DNA from: an uncultured Bacteroidales bacterium
Lineage (GTDB): Bacteria > Bacteroidota > Bacteroidia > Bacteroidales > UBA932
Reading direction: 5' to 3'
DNA: 60,326 nt
NCBI GenBank assembly: GCA_945868745.1
Contig: CAMBMK010000004.1
Coordinates: 1 to 60,326, forward strand
The notes beneath the pieces are model-generated. The model was not told where the DNA came from, made no database searches, and saw only the letters and a program-made list of their open reading frames with translations. The stretch's first letter is position 1. The number at the start of each line of letters is the position of its first letter. Both the position numbers and the translations under genes were made by a program. This document shows, one piece after another, positions 37,001 through 45,307 of the stretch.

Positions 37001-37417
37001 ATCAATGTATACGACAAAACTTGGGATGCTTCAATATCCGGCTTCACTTGGGAGATTGCCAACTTCAACAACAATAACAACGGATGGACTTATATCAAGT
37101 GCGGCCGCAAAAAAAATGCATCCGTTGCACACATTGCGACAAAAACACCTGTTGCTTTCCCTGTTGCAAAAGTTGTTGTAACTGTTGATGCTCTCAGCAA
37201 GTCAGATAAGATCAAGGAAGTGTACCTTCTTGTATCTTCAAAGGAAGACTACTCCGATACTTTGGAGAAAGTGAAAGTGACCCTTGCGGAAGGAGAGAAT
37301 GTCTTCACTGTAAGCTCGCCTGTTGCCGATGCATATTACAAACTGGTATTCGATTGTGATGTGGCAGGCGCCAACGGTATTATCCAGATTTCAAAGGTTG
37401 AATACGCAGCAGAATAA
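34091..37417 (+). CDS. Giant BACON/OB-fold surface lipoprotein with duplicated sandwich domain
   Basis: The 1108-residue lipoprotein has STAC followed by TEEKDE, a strong acidic surface-export signal. In order: BACON domain (about 35-121); two near-identical beta-sandwich repeats (about 130-320 and 343-535), each with NDFDKEEST / NNFDKEEST, SWPFLDQFEGWKN, GSGLNNLFFGT and EFHIYLSADAENWVEFTGYE; then three OB-fold-like modules (about 567-673 with VYVKGKISSLGSF; 683-773 with VILSGIAVGVYGKGFMLSDG; 777-862 with VKVTGFVTAVNNTKYL); a second BACON domain (about 864-953); and a C-terminal beta domain. No catalytic motif is seen: a binding or scaffold role is likely. OB folds often bind nucleic acid, and the next two genes are nuclease-like. 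Names of the sandwich repeats are uncertain. Confidence 0.8.
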   Translation: MKFRSLFLSAMSLLAVTALSTACTEEKDEPAGAPSIELSAASLDFDIEVGTKTVTVTANRDWKVTIPSDATWLTVDPKSGTASSDPVEVKVSVLENTGLDRETSLVFSIGFDERKLNIKQLGGSGSPEDLIVYYNDFDKEESTKIYGSSKSSWPFLDQFEGWKNATGTGAGSETYEFRGISARNNSNSNGDYSDYKGSGLNNLFFGTNAYFIVKNISLGESTDLALSFGTEKYEGSEADNIFQNKEFHIYLSADAENWVEFTGYEFAGGQTGGRWNIANASLSVPAGTETLSVCFKTDVASVYRLDDLRFTVAEKAGTAVDFSAAAPLDFLEEEGGSDDKPEVGNAIYFNNFDKEESTKTYGPSNNSWPFLDQFEGWKNEQGTGVADVSYGYSATSLRSNSNSDGEYSDYSGSGLNNLFFGTDAYFHVSCINLSGSTNLELSFGTEKYSDSGNIFLNSEFHIYLSADAENWVEFTGYEFAGGETQGRWNVASGTFTVPAGVDNLSICFKTDVASAYRMDDLRLAPCESEGTPVDFSSAAPLDFLPSAGGDDPVEELPGAEGNGTVESPYNIAAALNIINSGNIPAEEVYVKGKISSLGSFSSQHGNYTYNLSDDGQAKNEIMVYRGLYFNGDSFTSEDQIKVGDEIVLVGKLTLYNSTPEVNTGSKIISINGEVPQEPEAPAEMTVAEFISAETGTQVILSGIAVGVYGKGFMLSDGTGYALVYENAASTAALGDKVTVTGKKDAYGGLPQVAKLDGYTLVEVVSSGNEYALPEPKVLTGAEVDAYTNTVTELVSFEGTLSISGNYYNVIVDGATRQGSIQNPVAALGLAEFDGKPVKVTGFVTAVNNTKYLNVLAVSVEVSSKPFFSVSVTELKAAASDTEASFDITSNVDWTVVTDNPAYTVEPASGNGDATVTVKFAENAGETAMVEITVATTAEVAEPTYKFVLTHSGADVIPSVVLTFPTDNQTEINVYDKTWDASISGFTWEIANFNNNNNGWTYIKCGRKKNASVAHIATKTPVAFPVAKVVVTVDALSKSDKIKEVYLLVSSKEDYSDTLEKVKVTLAEGENVFTVSSPVADAYYKLVFDCDVAGANGIIQISKVEYAAE
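34835..35529 (+). repeat. 56-bp identical direct repeat inside the giant lipoprotein gene
   Basis: Bases 34835-34890 and 35474-35529 are identical over 56 positions, 639 bases apart (213 codons). The flanking sequence is similar but diverged. This marks the tandem domain duplication and points to recent gene conversion or selection on the SADAENWVEFTGYE segment. Confidence 0.85.
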
Positions 37418-37435
37418 ATAATCTTGTTGAAGATT

Positions 37436-37473
37436 CAAAGGGATGCCCGTCCCCGAGGCGGGCAGCCCCTTTG
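37436..37473 (+). terminator. Hairpin terminator after the giant lipoprotein gene
   Basis: CAAAGGG...CCCTTTG and inner GCCCG...CGGGC pair to a long stem over 37436-37473, followed by TCTTCTTTGATTTT. Transcription of the nuclease genes beyond is either read-through or starts anew at an unidentified promoter. Confidence 0.7.
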
Positions 37474-37513
37474 TCTTCTTTGATTTTATGCTGAAACTTA
37501 AGTTTCTTACGAC

Positions 37514-38761
37514 TTGACAAACAACGCCAAAAGCGTGAACAATTTATTGAAAAACAGACTAATACGTGCACTTTCAGCGGTGATTGCCGTTGCCGTGGCA
37601 GCTTCGTGCGGACAGGTCAACTCCGTCAAGGACGACATCGCTCCGGAGATGGTCATCAATGCCAATCCTGTCGATGCGGCCGGCGGCTCGCAGTATGTGT
37701 ACATCACAGCATCCTCGCAGTGGACCGTCACGGTTGAATGCAGTCCGGAAGGTGACTGGGCACGTGTCAGCCCCGCCTCCGGTTCGGGCAATGCCGACAT
37801 AGTCCTCACCGTGGATGCCAATGAGGGGCTGTCGTCAAGGACAGCGCAGATTACCCTTGCCGGCGGAAGCTGGTTCAGGACTACCACCCTTACCCAGAGG
37901 GGCGCAAAGCCGTCCGAGGGTGGGGATGACGATGACAACAGGAAATATGACGGAGGCGGACCGCTCACCCAGACCGGCTGGCTCGAGCTTCCGGCGCTCC
38001 CTGACCAGTCCGGCATCGACTATTTTACCCATTGGTACACAAAAGGTGGGTCCCGTCAAAGAAACTACTCATTCTCATGGGATTATGACAACCTTGTAGC
38101 CCCGTGGGTGGCCTATGCCCTCAACAGGGGGACAATCGGCTCCGGCTCGAGAACAGATGCCTGGAACATCGACCCGCTCCTCCCCGAAGACAGTCAGCCT
38201 GTGCTGTATCACGGATTCAGCCGCGGCAGTATGGACATAAAGATAAAGATTGACCGCGGGCACCAGTGCCCTTCTGCCGACAGGCTTACGCACGATGCCA
38301 ACGTACAGACCTTCTATTCGACCAATATGACTCCCCAGATCGGGGTAAATTTCAACCAGAGCATCTGGGCCAATCTCGAGACCATGGTCCGCTCCTGGGC
38401 CAACAACTCCGACACCCTCTATGTCGTCACAGGCTGCGTCACTACCGGAAGCCAGGACTATGCCCTTGACAATGTGGGCAAGAAAGTTACAGTGCCTACA
38501 GCCTACTACAAGGCACTTCTTCGCTACAGCAATGTCAAGACCATCGGAAAGAAAGGCTATGTGGCCTGCGCCTTCTGGCTGGACCACAAGGAATACTCCG
38601 ACATCACAATCACCAAGTCCTATATGCTGTCCATCGACGAGCTCGAGGATAGGCTCGGAATCGATTTCTTCGTCAACCTGCCGGCCCTCATCGGAGATGA
38701 CGACGCGGCTGCGGTCGAGGCCGAAGACCCTGCGCAGCAGCCTTGGTGGAACGTAAAATAA
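37514..38761 (+). CDS. BACON-linked DNA/RNA non-specific endonuclease, lipoprotein
   Basis: About 415 residues. A signal peptide ends VAVAASC (lipobox), followed by a BACON-type domain (about 45-130: SSQWTVTVECSPEGDWARVS ... TTTLTQRG) and a NUC1/EndA-like nuclease domain. The hallmark DRGH is at 247-250 (KIDRGHQCPSADRL, H250 the general base), with metal-binding Asn in YSTNMTPQIGVNFNQ. Upstream VLYHGFSRGSMDI and downstream DTLYVVTGCVTTG complete the ββα-metal fold. It should hydrolyse DNA and RNA without sequence preference at the cell envelope. No ATG fits: the frame opens with TTG 37514, and GTG 37535 gives a tidier signal peptide. Both lie just after a terminator. Confidence 0.88.
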   Translation: MTNNAKSVNNLLKNRLIRALSAVIAVAVAASCGQVNSVKDDIAPEMVINANPVDAAGGSQYVYITASSQWTVTVECSPEGDWARVSPASGSGNADIVLTVDANEGLSSRTAQITLAGGSWFRTTTLTQRGAKPSEGGDDDDNRKYDGGGPLTQTGWLELPALPDQSGIDYFTHWYTKGGSRQRNYSFSWDYDNLVAPWVAYALNRGTIGSGSRTDAWNIDPLLPEDSQPVLYHGFSRGSMDIKIKIDRGHQCPSADRLTHDANVQTFYSTNMTPQIGVNFNQSIWANLETMVRSWANNSDTLYVVTGCVTTGSQDYALDNVGKKVTVPTAYYKALLRYSNVKTIGKKGYVACAFWLDHKEYSDITITKSYMLSIDELEDRLGIDFFVNLPALIGDDDAAAVEAEDPAQQPWWNVK

Positions 38762-38767
38762 AGGCAA

Positions 38768-38785
38768 TCCGCATCAGCTTGCGGA
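38768..38785 (+). other. Small intercistronic hairpin
   Basis: TCCGCA-tcagct-TGCGGA forms a 6-bp stem between the nuclease and phosphatase-family genes. No T tract follows, so termination is unlikely; it may be an mRNA processing or stability site. Confidence 0.35.
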
Positions 38786-38809
38786 ACCTGTAACCAAAAG
38801 ACAATTGAA

Positions 38810-39892
38810 ATGAAACAAAGCAGACTGATTCTGGTTCTCGCGGCAACGCTGCTCCTTTCCCTGTCCGCCTGTGCCCGCGGCAAGGGAGGCGCCAGCTATG
38901 TCCTCGGTTTCTACAACCTCGAGAACCTCTTCGACATCTACCACGACGAGGGGAAGAACGACTATGAATTTCTCCCGGACGGGGCCAACAAGTGGACCGA
39001 GGCCCGTTATGAAAAGAAGCTCCACAATATGGCGACCGTCATCCGTGCTATGGCCGACGAGAACAAGGCCTTCCACACGGTGCTCGGAGTGAGTGAATTG
39101 GAAAACAGGCATGTGCTCGAAGACCTTGTGAACCAGCCTGAAATCGCCGATGCCAACTACCAGATTGTCCACTATGACGGTCCGGACAGGCGCGGTGTCG
39201 ATGTGGCCCTCCTCTACAGGCCAGACCAGTTCGAGCTCCTCGACAGCGAGTCCATCCCGTTCGATTTTGCCAGCACCTCCATCCGCTTCGACATGGACCC
39301 TCAGGAGCAGGCCGATTTCCGTACCAGGGATATCCTGATGGTACGCGGCCTTCTCGGGGGCGAGATGTTCGCATTCTTCGTGGCACATCTTCCGTCCAGG
39401 ATCGGAGGCAAGGGCAGCGACCTCCGCAGCCGTGGAGCCGAGATCATATATGAGCGCTCGATGGAGCTTTCCCGCGAGTATCCGGGCATCAAGATCATGG
39501 TGATGGGCGACATGAACGACAACCCGACCGACGAGAGCATGACCGTCTATATGAAAGGAAAGGAAAACATCGCCGACGTGGGTCCTGACGATTTCTTCTC
39601 CCCGTTCACGTCCATGCTCAAGGCCGGTTACGGCTCCCTCGCATACCGCGGCGACTGGAACATCTACGACATCATCCTCGTCAATGAGCCGCTCGCCAAA
39701 CCGGCACGCGGCAGCCTCGGCATCATCCCGATTGTCAAGGGAAAATACTACGGAAGGGTATTCAGCAAGCCTTTCATGACCCAGCAGACAGGGCAGTACA
39801 AGGGCACTCCTTTCCGCACTTTCTCAAGCGGGACCTTCATCGGGGGCTACAGCGACCATTATCCGACCTACATCGTCGTCAGCAGCAAATGA
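38810..39892 (+). CDS. Endonuclease/exonuclease/phosphatase-family lipoprotein
   Basis: The 360-residue product has a lipobox SLSAC (C21) followed by ARGKGG, lacking the acidic surface signal, so a periplasmic face is likely. The EEP fold is clear: VLGFYNLENLFD (N ligand), VLGVSELENRHVLEDL (metal-binding E), DGPDRRGVDVALLYRPD, FFVAHLPSRIGGKGSDLRSR (H), MVMGDMNDNPTDES (D and N) and GGYSDHYPTYIV (terminal D-H pair). EEP members cleave phosphodiesters in nucleic acids or nucleotides and some phospholipids. Set between a non-specific endonuclease and a TonB receptor, it plausibly trims oligonucleotides to mononucleotides or removes phosphate. It begins 48 bases after the nuclease gene. Confidence 0.88.
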   Translation: MKQSRLILVLAATLLLSLSACARGKGGASYVLGFYNLENLFDIYHDEGKNDYEFLPDGANKWTEARYEKKLHNMATVIRAMADENKAFHTVLGVSELENRHVLEDLVNQPEIADANYQIVHYDGPDRRGVDVALLYRPDQFELLDSESIPFDFASTSIRFDMDPQEQADFRTRDILMVRGLLGGEMFAFFVAHLPSRIGGKGSDLRSRGAEIIYERSMELSREYPGIKIMVMGDMNDNPTDESMTVYMKGKENIADVGPDDFFSPFTSMLKAGYGSLAYRGDWNIYDIILVNEPLAKPARGSLGIIPIVKGKYYGRVFSKPFMTQQTGQYKGTPFRTFSSGTFIGGYSDHYPTYIVVSSK

Positions 39893-39933
39893 CGCCCTAC
39901 GGTCAAGATTATCAACAAATATTGTCAACTGAT

Positions 39934-42831
39934 ATGATGAAAAGAATTGCGGCCTCGGCCACTGCGCTCATCCTTGCGCTGGCCCTCAGTGCCCAGACTT
40001 ATACCGGCGGCGTGAAGGGTACAGTCGTGAACCGTACCGACAGGTCAGCCGTTGCCGGTGCCGAAATCACTCTCCTCAGCGGAGCTTCCGAAGTGGCCAG
40101 GATCACCTCCGACGCCGAAGGCAACTTCAGCATCCCCGACCTCAAGGATGGAATCTACCAGCTCATCATCACGATGCCGGACTTCCTCCGCACGATGGTC
40201 AATGTCACTGTCAACGACGGCTATGTCAAGAATATGTTCAAGCTCTCCATCACCCCGGTCGCAAAGGTCACCGAGGTCGATGACGCAAGCTTCTCCGAAT
40301 TTGACATGGACGACACCGGCTATTCCGACACACCGACCATCCTCTTCGGCCAGAACGATGTGTTCAACAACATCGCGGGCTACAACTTCAGCTCCGTCCG
40401 CTTCCGCACCCGCGGCTATTCCAGCGAGTCTCAGGATGTGTATCTTGCCGGAGTGAAGATGAACGACGCCATCACCGGATACACCCCGTATTCGCTCTGG
40501 AGCGGACTCAACGAGGCCACAAGGAGCAAGGAGACGGTCAACGGCAGCGAGGTCTCCGACTTCGGGTTCGGCGGTTACAACGGCCTCACCAACATCTCCC
40601 CGATGGCATCCTCGGTGCGCACGGGATGGAGGGCCAGCGTGCTGACCAACAGCTCCCTCTACAGGCTCCGCCTCATGCTGACCTATGCTTCGGGCGAGCT
40701 CGACAACGGATGGTCCTACGCTTTCAGCGCCTCGGCCCGTTTGGGAGGCAACGACTGGATCGACGGAGTGTTCTACCGCTCGTTCGGATACTACGGCTCC
40801 GTGGAGAAGAGATTCGGCGATGTCCACAAGGTTGGCCTCACATTCATGGCCGCTCCTGGCCAGAGGGGTGCGCAGAACGCTTCCACACAGGAGGTCTATG
40901 ACCTTATGGGCGACAATATGTACAACTCCAACTGGGGCTACTATGCCGGAAAGGTGCGCAATGCCCGCGTCCGCAACACCCACGAGCCGATTGCCATCCT
41001 CAAATATGACTTCACGCCGGACAACAAAAAGCTGACAGCCTCCGTGACGGCGCTCTACCGTTTCGGAAAGAACGGCTACACCGCCCTGGACTGGTATGAC
41101 GCCCCTGACCCGAGGCCGGACTACTACCGCAACCTCCCGAGCTATTTCTATATGGACAACACTGACTACAACCGCCAGAACTACGCCAAGTACATGTGGG
41201 CGAAGGAGGCCTGGGAGACTGATGTGCCGTCCGTTACCCACATCGACTGGGACAGGCTCTATACGGTCAACACCCTCAACACCACTTCGGAGGGCGCCCG
41301 TTCAAAATATATCGTGGAGGAGCGCCGCACCGACCAGCGTGACTTCAACCTTGCGGCCAACGGCAAATGGTATGCTGCCGATTTCCTGACACTTGCCGGC
41401 GGACTCTCGTTCAAGTGGAACCGCACGGAATATTTCAAGACCGTCAATGACCTCCTCGGAGGAGACTACTATGTCAACATCGACCAGTTTGCGGAGCGCG
41501 ACTATGCCGCCTACCCGACCATGATCCAGAACGACCTCGACTACTATCTTGCCAACGGCCAGGCGCAGATCCTCAGGCAGGGCGACAAGTACGGATATGA
41601 CTACTACGCCAATGTCCGCAAAGCCGAGGCATGGGCCTCCGGCAAATTCACTGCAGGCGTGTTCGAGGCCAATGTTGCGGGACGCATCGGCTGGTCAAGC
41701 CTCTGGAGGGAGGGCCTTCTGCGCAAGGGACTCTTCCCGGGCCTTGACAATGACGGCAATCCGATGTATTGGAACGGCTCTGTCATCACTACCTATGACA
41801 TTGACGGAAAGGCTATTACCTCTTATGGAGAATCGGAGAAGAAGAGCTTCCTGACGGGCTCCGGCAAGGTGAACCTCAGTGTTTTCCTGCAGGGAGGACA
41901 CAGGATCTATGCCAATGCCGGCTATTATGTGGATGCCCCGACCTTCAACCAGGCATTCGTGTCGCCGAGGACCAGAAACACCATTGTCCCGGACCTCAAG
42001 ACCGTCAAGACCGCATCCGCCGACATCAACTATGCATTCAGCAACTCCGGCTACAATGTGCGCGTGACGGGATTCTACACCCTCATCAAGGACCAGTCCG
42101 ACCTGATGAGCTTCTATGACGACTCCCAGAATTCATTCACCAATTTCGCGATGTCGGGAATCGACGAAAGGCATGTGGGAGTGGAGCTCGGATTCAAGAT
42201 TCCTACCCCGGTGCCGAACCTCTCTGTCCAGGGTGTGCTCAGCTGGGGCGAGTATGTCTATACATCCAATCCTACCATGTACCAGACATTTGACAACAGC
42301 GCTGAAATCATCGCATCCACCTACGGGGTGAAGATCCCTTACTGGAAGAGCCACCCCGGGCTGGACGGCAAGACAAAGCAGCACTATGTGGCCGGCACCC
42401 CTCAGCTTGCGACAAGCCTCGGGCTTTCCTGGAACAAAAACTATTGGTTCATCGACGCCGATGTGGACTATTTCGGCAACAACTATCTCGACATGAACCC
42501 TCTGTTCAGGACGGATATGGCCGCTGCAGGTCCCGACGGCATCGTGACCCCGGAAGAGATTGACTATATGGCATCGCAGGAGAAGTTCGACGGCGCCGTC
42601 ATCGTCAATGCAAGCATCGGAAAGTCATGGTATGTCCAGAGAAAATACCAGATCGGCTTCTCCCTCCAGATGAAGAACATCACCAACAATCTCGGTGTGC
42701 GCACCGGAGGCTATGAGCAGACCCGCCTTGTGGACAACACCGTAAGCAAGGAGAGGTACTACAGGTTTGACTCCAAATATTTCTATATGTGCGGAGCCAA
42801 CTATATGCTGAACGTCTATTTCAAATTCTAA
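39934..42831 (+). CDS. TonB-dependent outer-membrane receptor with carboxypeptidase-like N-domain
   Basis: The 965-residue protein from ATG 39934 has a signal peptide (LILALALSAQTYTG), a carboxypeptidase-regulatory-like domain (about 25-105: GTVVNRTDRSAVAGAEITLL ... FSIPDLKDGIYQL), a short plug (FGQNDVFNNIAGYNFSSVRF, SSESQDVYLAGVKMNDAITG) and a long beta-barrel ending in NVYFKF, terminal F. It is not a SusC: the VVVIGYGTxKK junction is absent and no SusD gene follows. The DUF5689-like lipoprotein 12 bases downstream takes the usual SusD position. It should import the products of the neighbouring nucleases, using TonB energy. That substrate is inferred from context only. Confidence 0.9.
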   Translation: MMKRIAASATALILALALSAQTYTGGVKGTVVNRTDRSAVAGAEITLLSGASEVARITSDAEGNFSIPDLKDGIYQLIITMPDFLRTMVNVTVNDGYVKNMFKLSITPVAKVTEVDDASFSEFDMDDTGYSDTPTILFGQNDVFNNIAGYNFSSVRFRTRGYSSESQDVYLAGVKMNDAITGYTPYSLWSGLNEATRSKETVNGSEVSDFGFGGYNGLTNISPMASSVRTGWRASVLTNSSLYRLRLMLTYASGELDNGWSYAFSASARLGGNDWIDGVFYRSFGYYGSVEKRFGDVHKVGLTFMAAPGQRGAQNASTQEVYDLMGDNMYNSNWGYYAGKVRNARVRNTHEPIAILKYDFTPDNKKLTASVTALYRFGKNGYTALDWYDAPDPRPDYYRNLPSYFYMDNTDYNRQNYAKYMWAKEAWETDVPSVTHIDWDRLYTVNTLNTTSEGARSKYIVEERRTDQRDFNLAANGKWYAADFLTLAGGLSFKWNRTEYFKTVNDLLGGDYYVNIDQFAERDYAAYPTMIQNDLDYYLANGQAQILRQGDKYGYDYYANVRKAEAWASGKFTAGVFEANVAGRIGWSSLWREGLLRKGLFPGLDNDGNPMYWNGSVITTYDIDGKAITSYGESEKKSFLTGSGKVNLSVFLQGGHRIYANAGYYVDAPTFNQAFVSPRTRNTIVPDLKTVKTASADINYAFSNSGYNVRVTGFYTLIKDQSDLMSFYDDSQNSFTNFAMSGIDERHVGVELGFKIPTPVPNLSVQGVLSWGEYVYTSNPTMYQTFDNSAEIIASTYGVKIPYWKSHPGLDGKTKQHYVAGTPQLATSLGLSWNKNYWFIDADVDYFGNNYLDMNPLFRTDMAAAGPDGIVTPEEIDYMASQEKFDGAVIVNASIGKSWYVQRKYQIGFSLQMKNITNNLGVRTGGYEQTRLVDNTVSKERYYRFDSKYFYMCGANYMLNVYFKF

Positions 42832-42843
42832 TGGGGAACGGTT

Positions 42844-43929
42844 ATGAAAATGCTTGAAACAATGAAATCACTCAGATATGCCGCAGCGGCGCTTGCAGCG
42901 GCTGCCCTCTTCTCCGTTTCCTGCGAGGAATGGGAGCCGGTATTTACCCTTGACTACGGCGAGGCCGATGTGTATGAGCCTGTGACGATGACTCCCAACA
43001 CTACCATCATGGAGCTGAAGGCTCTCTACAGTAAGGCTCCCGTAAAGATCCAGGACAACATCATCATAGGCGGCCAGGTGGTCTCCGAGGACCGCTCGGG
43101 CAATATCTACAAGAGCCTCTACATCCAGGATGCCACGGGAGGCATCGAGCTGAAATTGGGCAAATCCGGTCTCTACAACGACTACAAGCTCGGCCAGTGG
43201 GTGTATGTGAAGTGCTCCGGACTCACCCTGGGCAAGTACAACGATATGCTCCAGCTCGGCTTTGCCGATCCGACCGGCGAGTATGAGACTTCCTATCTGG
43301 ACGTGCAGTATTTCATCGACAACCATATCTTCCGCGGGGAGATCGGCACACCGCTCCAGCCGAAGGAAGTGGCTGCGAAGGACCTTCTCAAGGAGGAGAA
43401 CCTGGGCTGCTATGTCACCCTCAAGGGGCTCAGGTACGGAAGCAACACCTCCAACAAGGCCGGAAAAGAGATTTTCTGCCTCCTCTATGTCGATCCCAAC
43501 AAGGACACCAAGGCCTCGTCCAACAGGATTTTCCTTTCCGATTCGGGTCTGAACTATTCCGTTGTGGATGACCCTACCTGGGGCATCACGACCTGGGCAA
43601 TGTCCAAGCAGGGGATGATCAGCTACCTCAAGGCCGGCAGTTTCGACAAGGCTATGGTCAATGACGGCTCGGCTTCGGTCGCCGACATCAAGGACCGGCT
43701 GATTGCCAACGCTTCAGCCTATGCCGTGAGCCAGTATTTCCTGATGGACGGCAAGGAGGTGCAGGTCAGGACAAGCGGCTACAGCCGTTTTGCCGACACG
43801 CAGATCGACCCGGCAATCCTCGACGGCACAGCCACGGTTGACCTCACGGGCATACTGACCGTGTATCAGGGCGCAACGCAGTTTACCCTCATCGACCTCG
43901 ACGGGGTGACAGTCCACAAGGGGGAATAG
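42844..43929 (+). CDS. DUF5689-like surface lipoprotein
   Basis: The 361-residue lipoprotein has lipobox FSVSC (C27) followed by EEWEP, an acidic surface-export signal. The segment TTIMELKALYSKAPVKIQDN followed by IIIGGQVVSEDRSGNIYKSL and YIQDATGGIELKLG is the OB-fold-like start of the DUF5689 family, and a second beta domain (VDLTGILTVYQGATQFTLID) ends it. The fold resembles modules in the giant lipoprotein at 34091, so they may share a ligand. It follows the TonB receptor by 12 bases and likely serves as its surface partner. It converges with a deoxynucleoside kinase gene, one base between the stops. Confidence 0.8.
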   Translation: MKMLETMKSLRYAAAALAAAALFSVSCEEWEPVFTLDYGEADVYEPVTMTPNTTIMELKALYSKAPVKIQDNIIIGGQVVSEDRSGNIYKSLYIQDATGGIELKLGKSGLYNDYKLGQWVYVKCSGLTLGKYNDMLQLGFADPTGEYETSYLDVQYFIDNHIFRGEIGTPLQPKEVAAKDLLKEENLGCYVTLKGLRYGSNTSNKAGKEIFCLLYVDPNKDTKASSNRIFLSDSGLNYSVVDDPTWGITTWAMSKQGMISYLKAGSFDKAMVNDGSASVADIKDRLIANASAYAVSQYFLMDGKEVQVRTSGYSRFADTQIDPAILDGTATVDLTGILTVYQGATQFTLIDLDGVTVHKGE

Positions 43930-43930
43930 C

Positions 43931-44551
43931 TTATCTGCTGAAGAGTCCGAAGAGTTCGGAATCGATCATTCCGGTCACGAGGGCAAAGTCTTCAGGCCTG
44001 TTTTCAAAGTCCAGGTTGTCGGCATCGATGACCAGGACTTTTCCTTTATACTGCTCCCGGATGAATTTTTCGTACCTCTCGTTGAGGCCACCCAGATACT
44101 CCAGGCTCATGCTCTGCTCGTAGTCCCTGCCCCTTTTCTGTATCTGATAGACAAGGTGCTCGATGGAACTGCGCAGATAGATCATCAGGTCCGGGGCCTT
44201 GACGAGCGACACCATCGACTCGAACAGCTCCATGTATGTGGCGAAGTCGCGGTCGGAGAGGTTGCCCTGATCGTGGTTGTTGGCCACGAACACATGCACT
44301 CCCTCAAACACCGTGCGGTCCTGGATGATGGTCTCGCTGCTGTGCGCTATGCGGAAAAGGTCCTTGAGCCTCTGCTCGAGGAAATAGATTTCAAGATTGA
44401 ACGACCACCTCGGGATGTCCCTGTAGTAGTCCTCGAGGTAGGGGTTGAAAGTCACGGACTCATAGTTGGGAGTCCATCCGTAATGGGCTGCAAGCATACG
44501 GGTGAGGGTCGTCTTGCCGCTGCCTATGTTGCCGGCTACACCAATGTACAT
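43931..44551 (-). CDS. Deoxynucleoside kinase, paralog 1
   Basis: The 206-residue enzyme phosphorylates deoxynucleosides with ATP, the first salvage step. Seen: P-loop GNIGSGKTTLTRMLA (residues about 7-21), IQDRTVFEGVHVF (the DR-S/T motif that holds the base and 5'-OH), PDLMIYLRSSIEHLVYQIQK (the lid arginines in RGRDYE) and a VIDAD strand. It belongs to the dAK/dGK-like family and is a close relative of the gene at 49937. It begins 2 bases after the MBL-fold gene, so the two form an operon. Confidence 0.93.
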   Translation of the reverse strand: MYIGVAGNIGSGKTTLTRMLAAHYGWTPNYESVTFNPYLEDYYRDIPRWSFNLEIYFLEQRLKDLFRIAHSSETIIQDRTVFEGVHVFVANNHDQGNLSDRDFATYMELFESMVSLVKAPDLMIYLRSSIEHLVYQIQKRGRDYEQSMSLEYLGGLNERYEKFIREQYKGKVLVIDADNLDFENRPEDFALVTGMIDSELFGLFSR

Positions 44552-44553
44552 AC

Positions 44554-45246
44554 TTACTCCTTTTCTTCTTCGGGGGTGAAACCGTAGTCGTCGTCAGGCT
44601 CGTTGAACGGCTGCAGGAACGGGTTGCCGGTGCGCTCGGAGGCTATGTCGGTCTTCGGACCGTGGCCGGGAAGCACCATCACGTCGCCGTCAAGTCCCAT
44701 AATCTTGTCCATTATGCTGACAATCAGCTTGTCATAGTCTCCCATCGGGAGGTCTGTCCTGCCGATGCTGCCTGCAAAGAGGGTGTCCCCGCTGAAAAGC
44801 ACCTTTGCCTCGGCGTTGTAGTAGCAGACGCTTCCCGGAGTGTGCCCCGGGGTGGTGATTACCCTGTAGGTGGCAGTCCCGACCCCAATCTCCTGGCCGT
44901 CGGCGATGTCCACGGTATTGAAACCGGTGTCGGCCTTCTGCAGTCCCGCCGCGCGGCTGATGACATCCGAATAATGCGCCATCACCTTGTCCTCCGGGGA
45001 CATATGGACGGCGATGCCGTATTTCTTTGCCAATTCCGCAGCCCCGTAGATATGGTCAGGATGGAGGTGCGTCAGGAAAATGGCCTTCGGGACTATCCCC
45101 TTCGAGGAGATGAAGCCGGTGAAATCCTCCATCTCATATTTTCCGTAGAGGCCCGGGTCCACTATGACTCCTTCGCCGTTTTCGTCCCAGGCCACAATGG
45201 CGTGCTCCTGGAACGGGTTGCAGGTGAAAAACTGTATGTTCAACAT
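44554..45246 (-). CDS. MBL-fold metallo-hydrolase (glyoxalase II-like)
   Basis: The 230-residue protein carries the full metal set: THLHPDHIYGA (HxHxDH), TPGHTPGSVCYY (third His), LFSGDTLFAGSIGRTDLP (bridging Asp) and LPGHGPKTD (last His). It resembles hydroxyacylglutathione hydrolase/YcbL-type thioesterases that act on glutathione or other thiol conjugates. Glutathione is rare in Bacteroidales, so the natural substrate is open. It is transcribed from 45273 and followed directly by deoxynucleoside kinase 1. Confidence 0.9.
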   Translation of the reverse strand: MLNIQFFTCNPFQEHAIVAWDENGEGVIVDPGLYGKYEMEDFTGFISSKGIVPKAIFLTHLHPDHIYGAAELAKKYGIAVHMSPEDKVMAHYSDVISRAAGLQKADTGFNTVDIADGQEIGVGTATYRVITTPGHTPGSVCYYNAEAKVLFSGDTLFAGSIGRTDLPMGDYDKLIVSIMDKIMGLDGDVMVLPGHGPKTDIASERTGNPFLQPFNEPDDDYGFTPEEEKE

Positions 45247-45265
45247 TTGCCGGTATTCTTTTTTA

Positions 45266-45273
45266 CAAATTTA
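45266..45273 (-). promoter_or_regulatory. -7 box for the MBL-kinase operon
   Basis: TAAATTTG on the minus strand (45273-45266); TTG at 45296-45294 is spaced 23 bases. Confidence 0.5.
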
Positions 45274-45307
45274 ACTACTCTTTCCCGCTAAATCAACGGC
45301 AATTTCG

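Noticed and set aside
39934..42831. SusC homologue of a second glycan locus
   Set aside because: The SusC junction motif is absent, no SusD gene follows, and the neighbours are nuclease-like rather than glycosidases.
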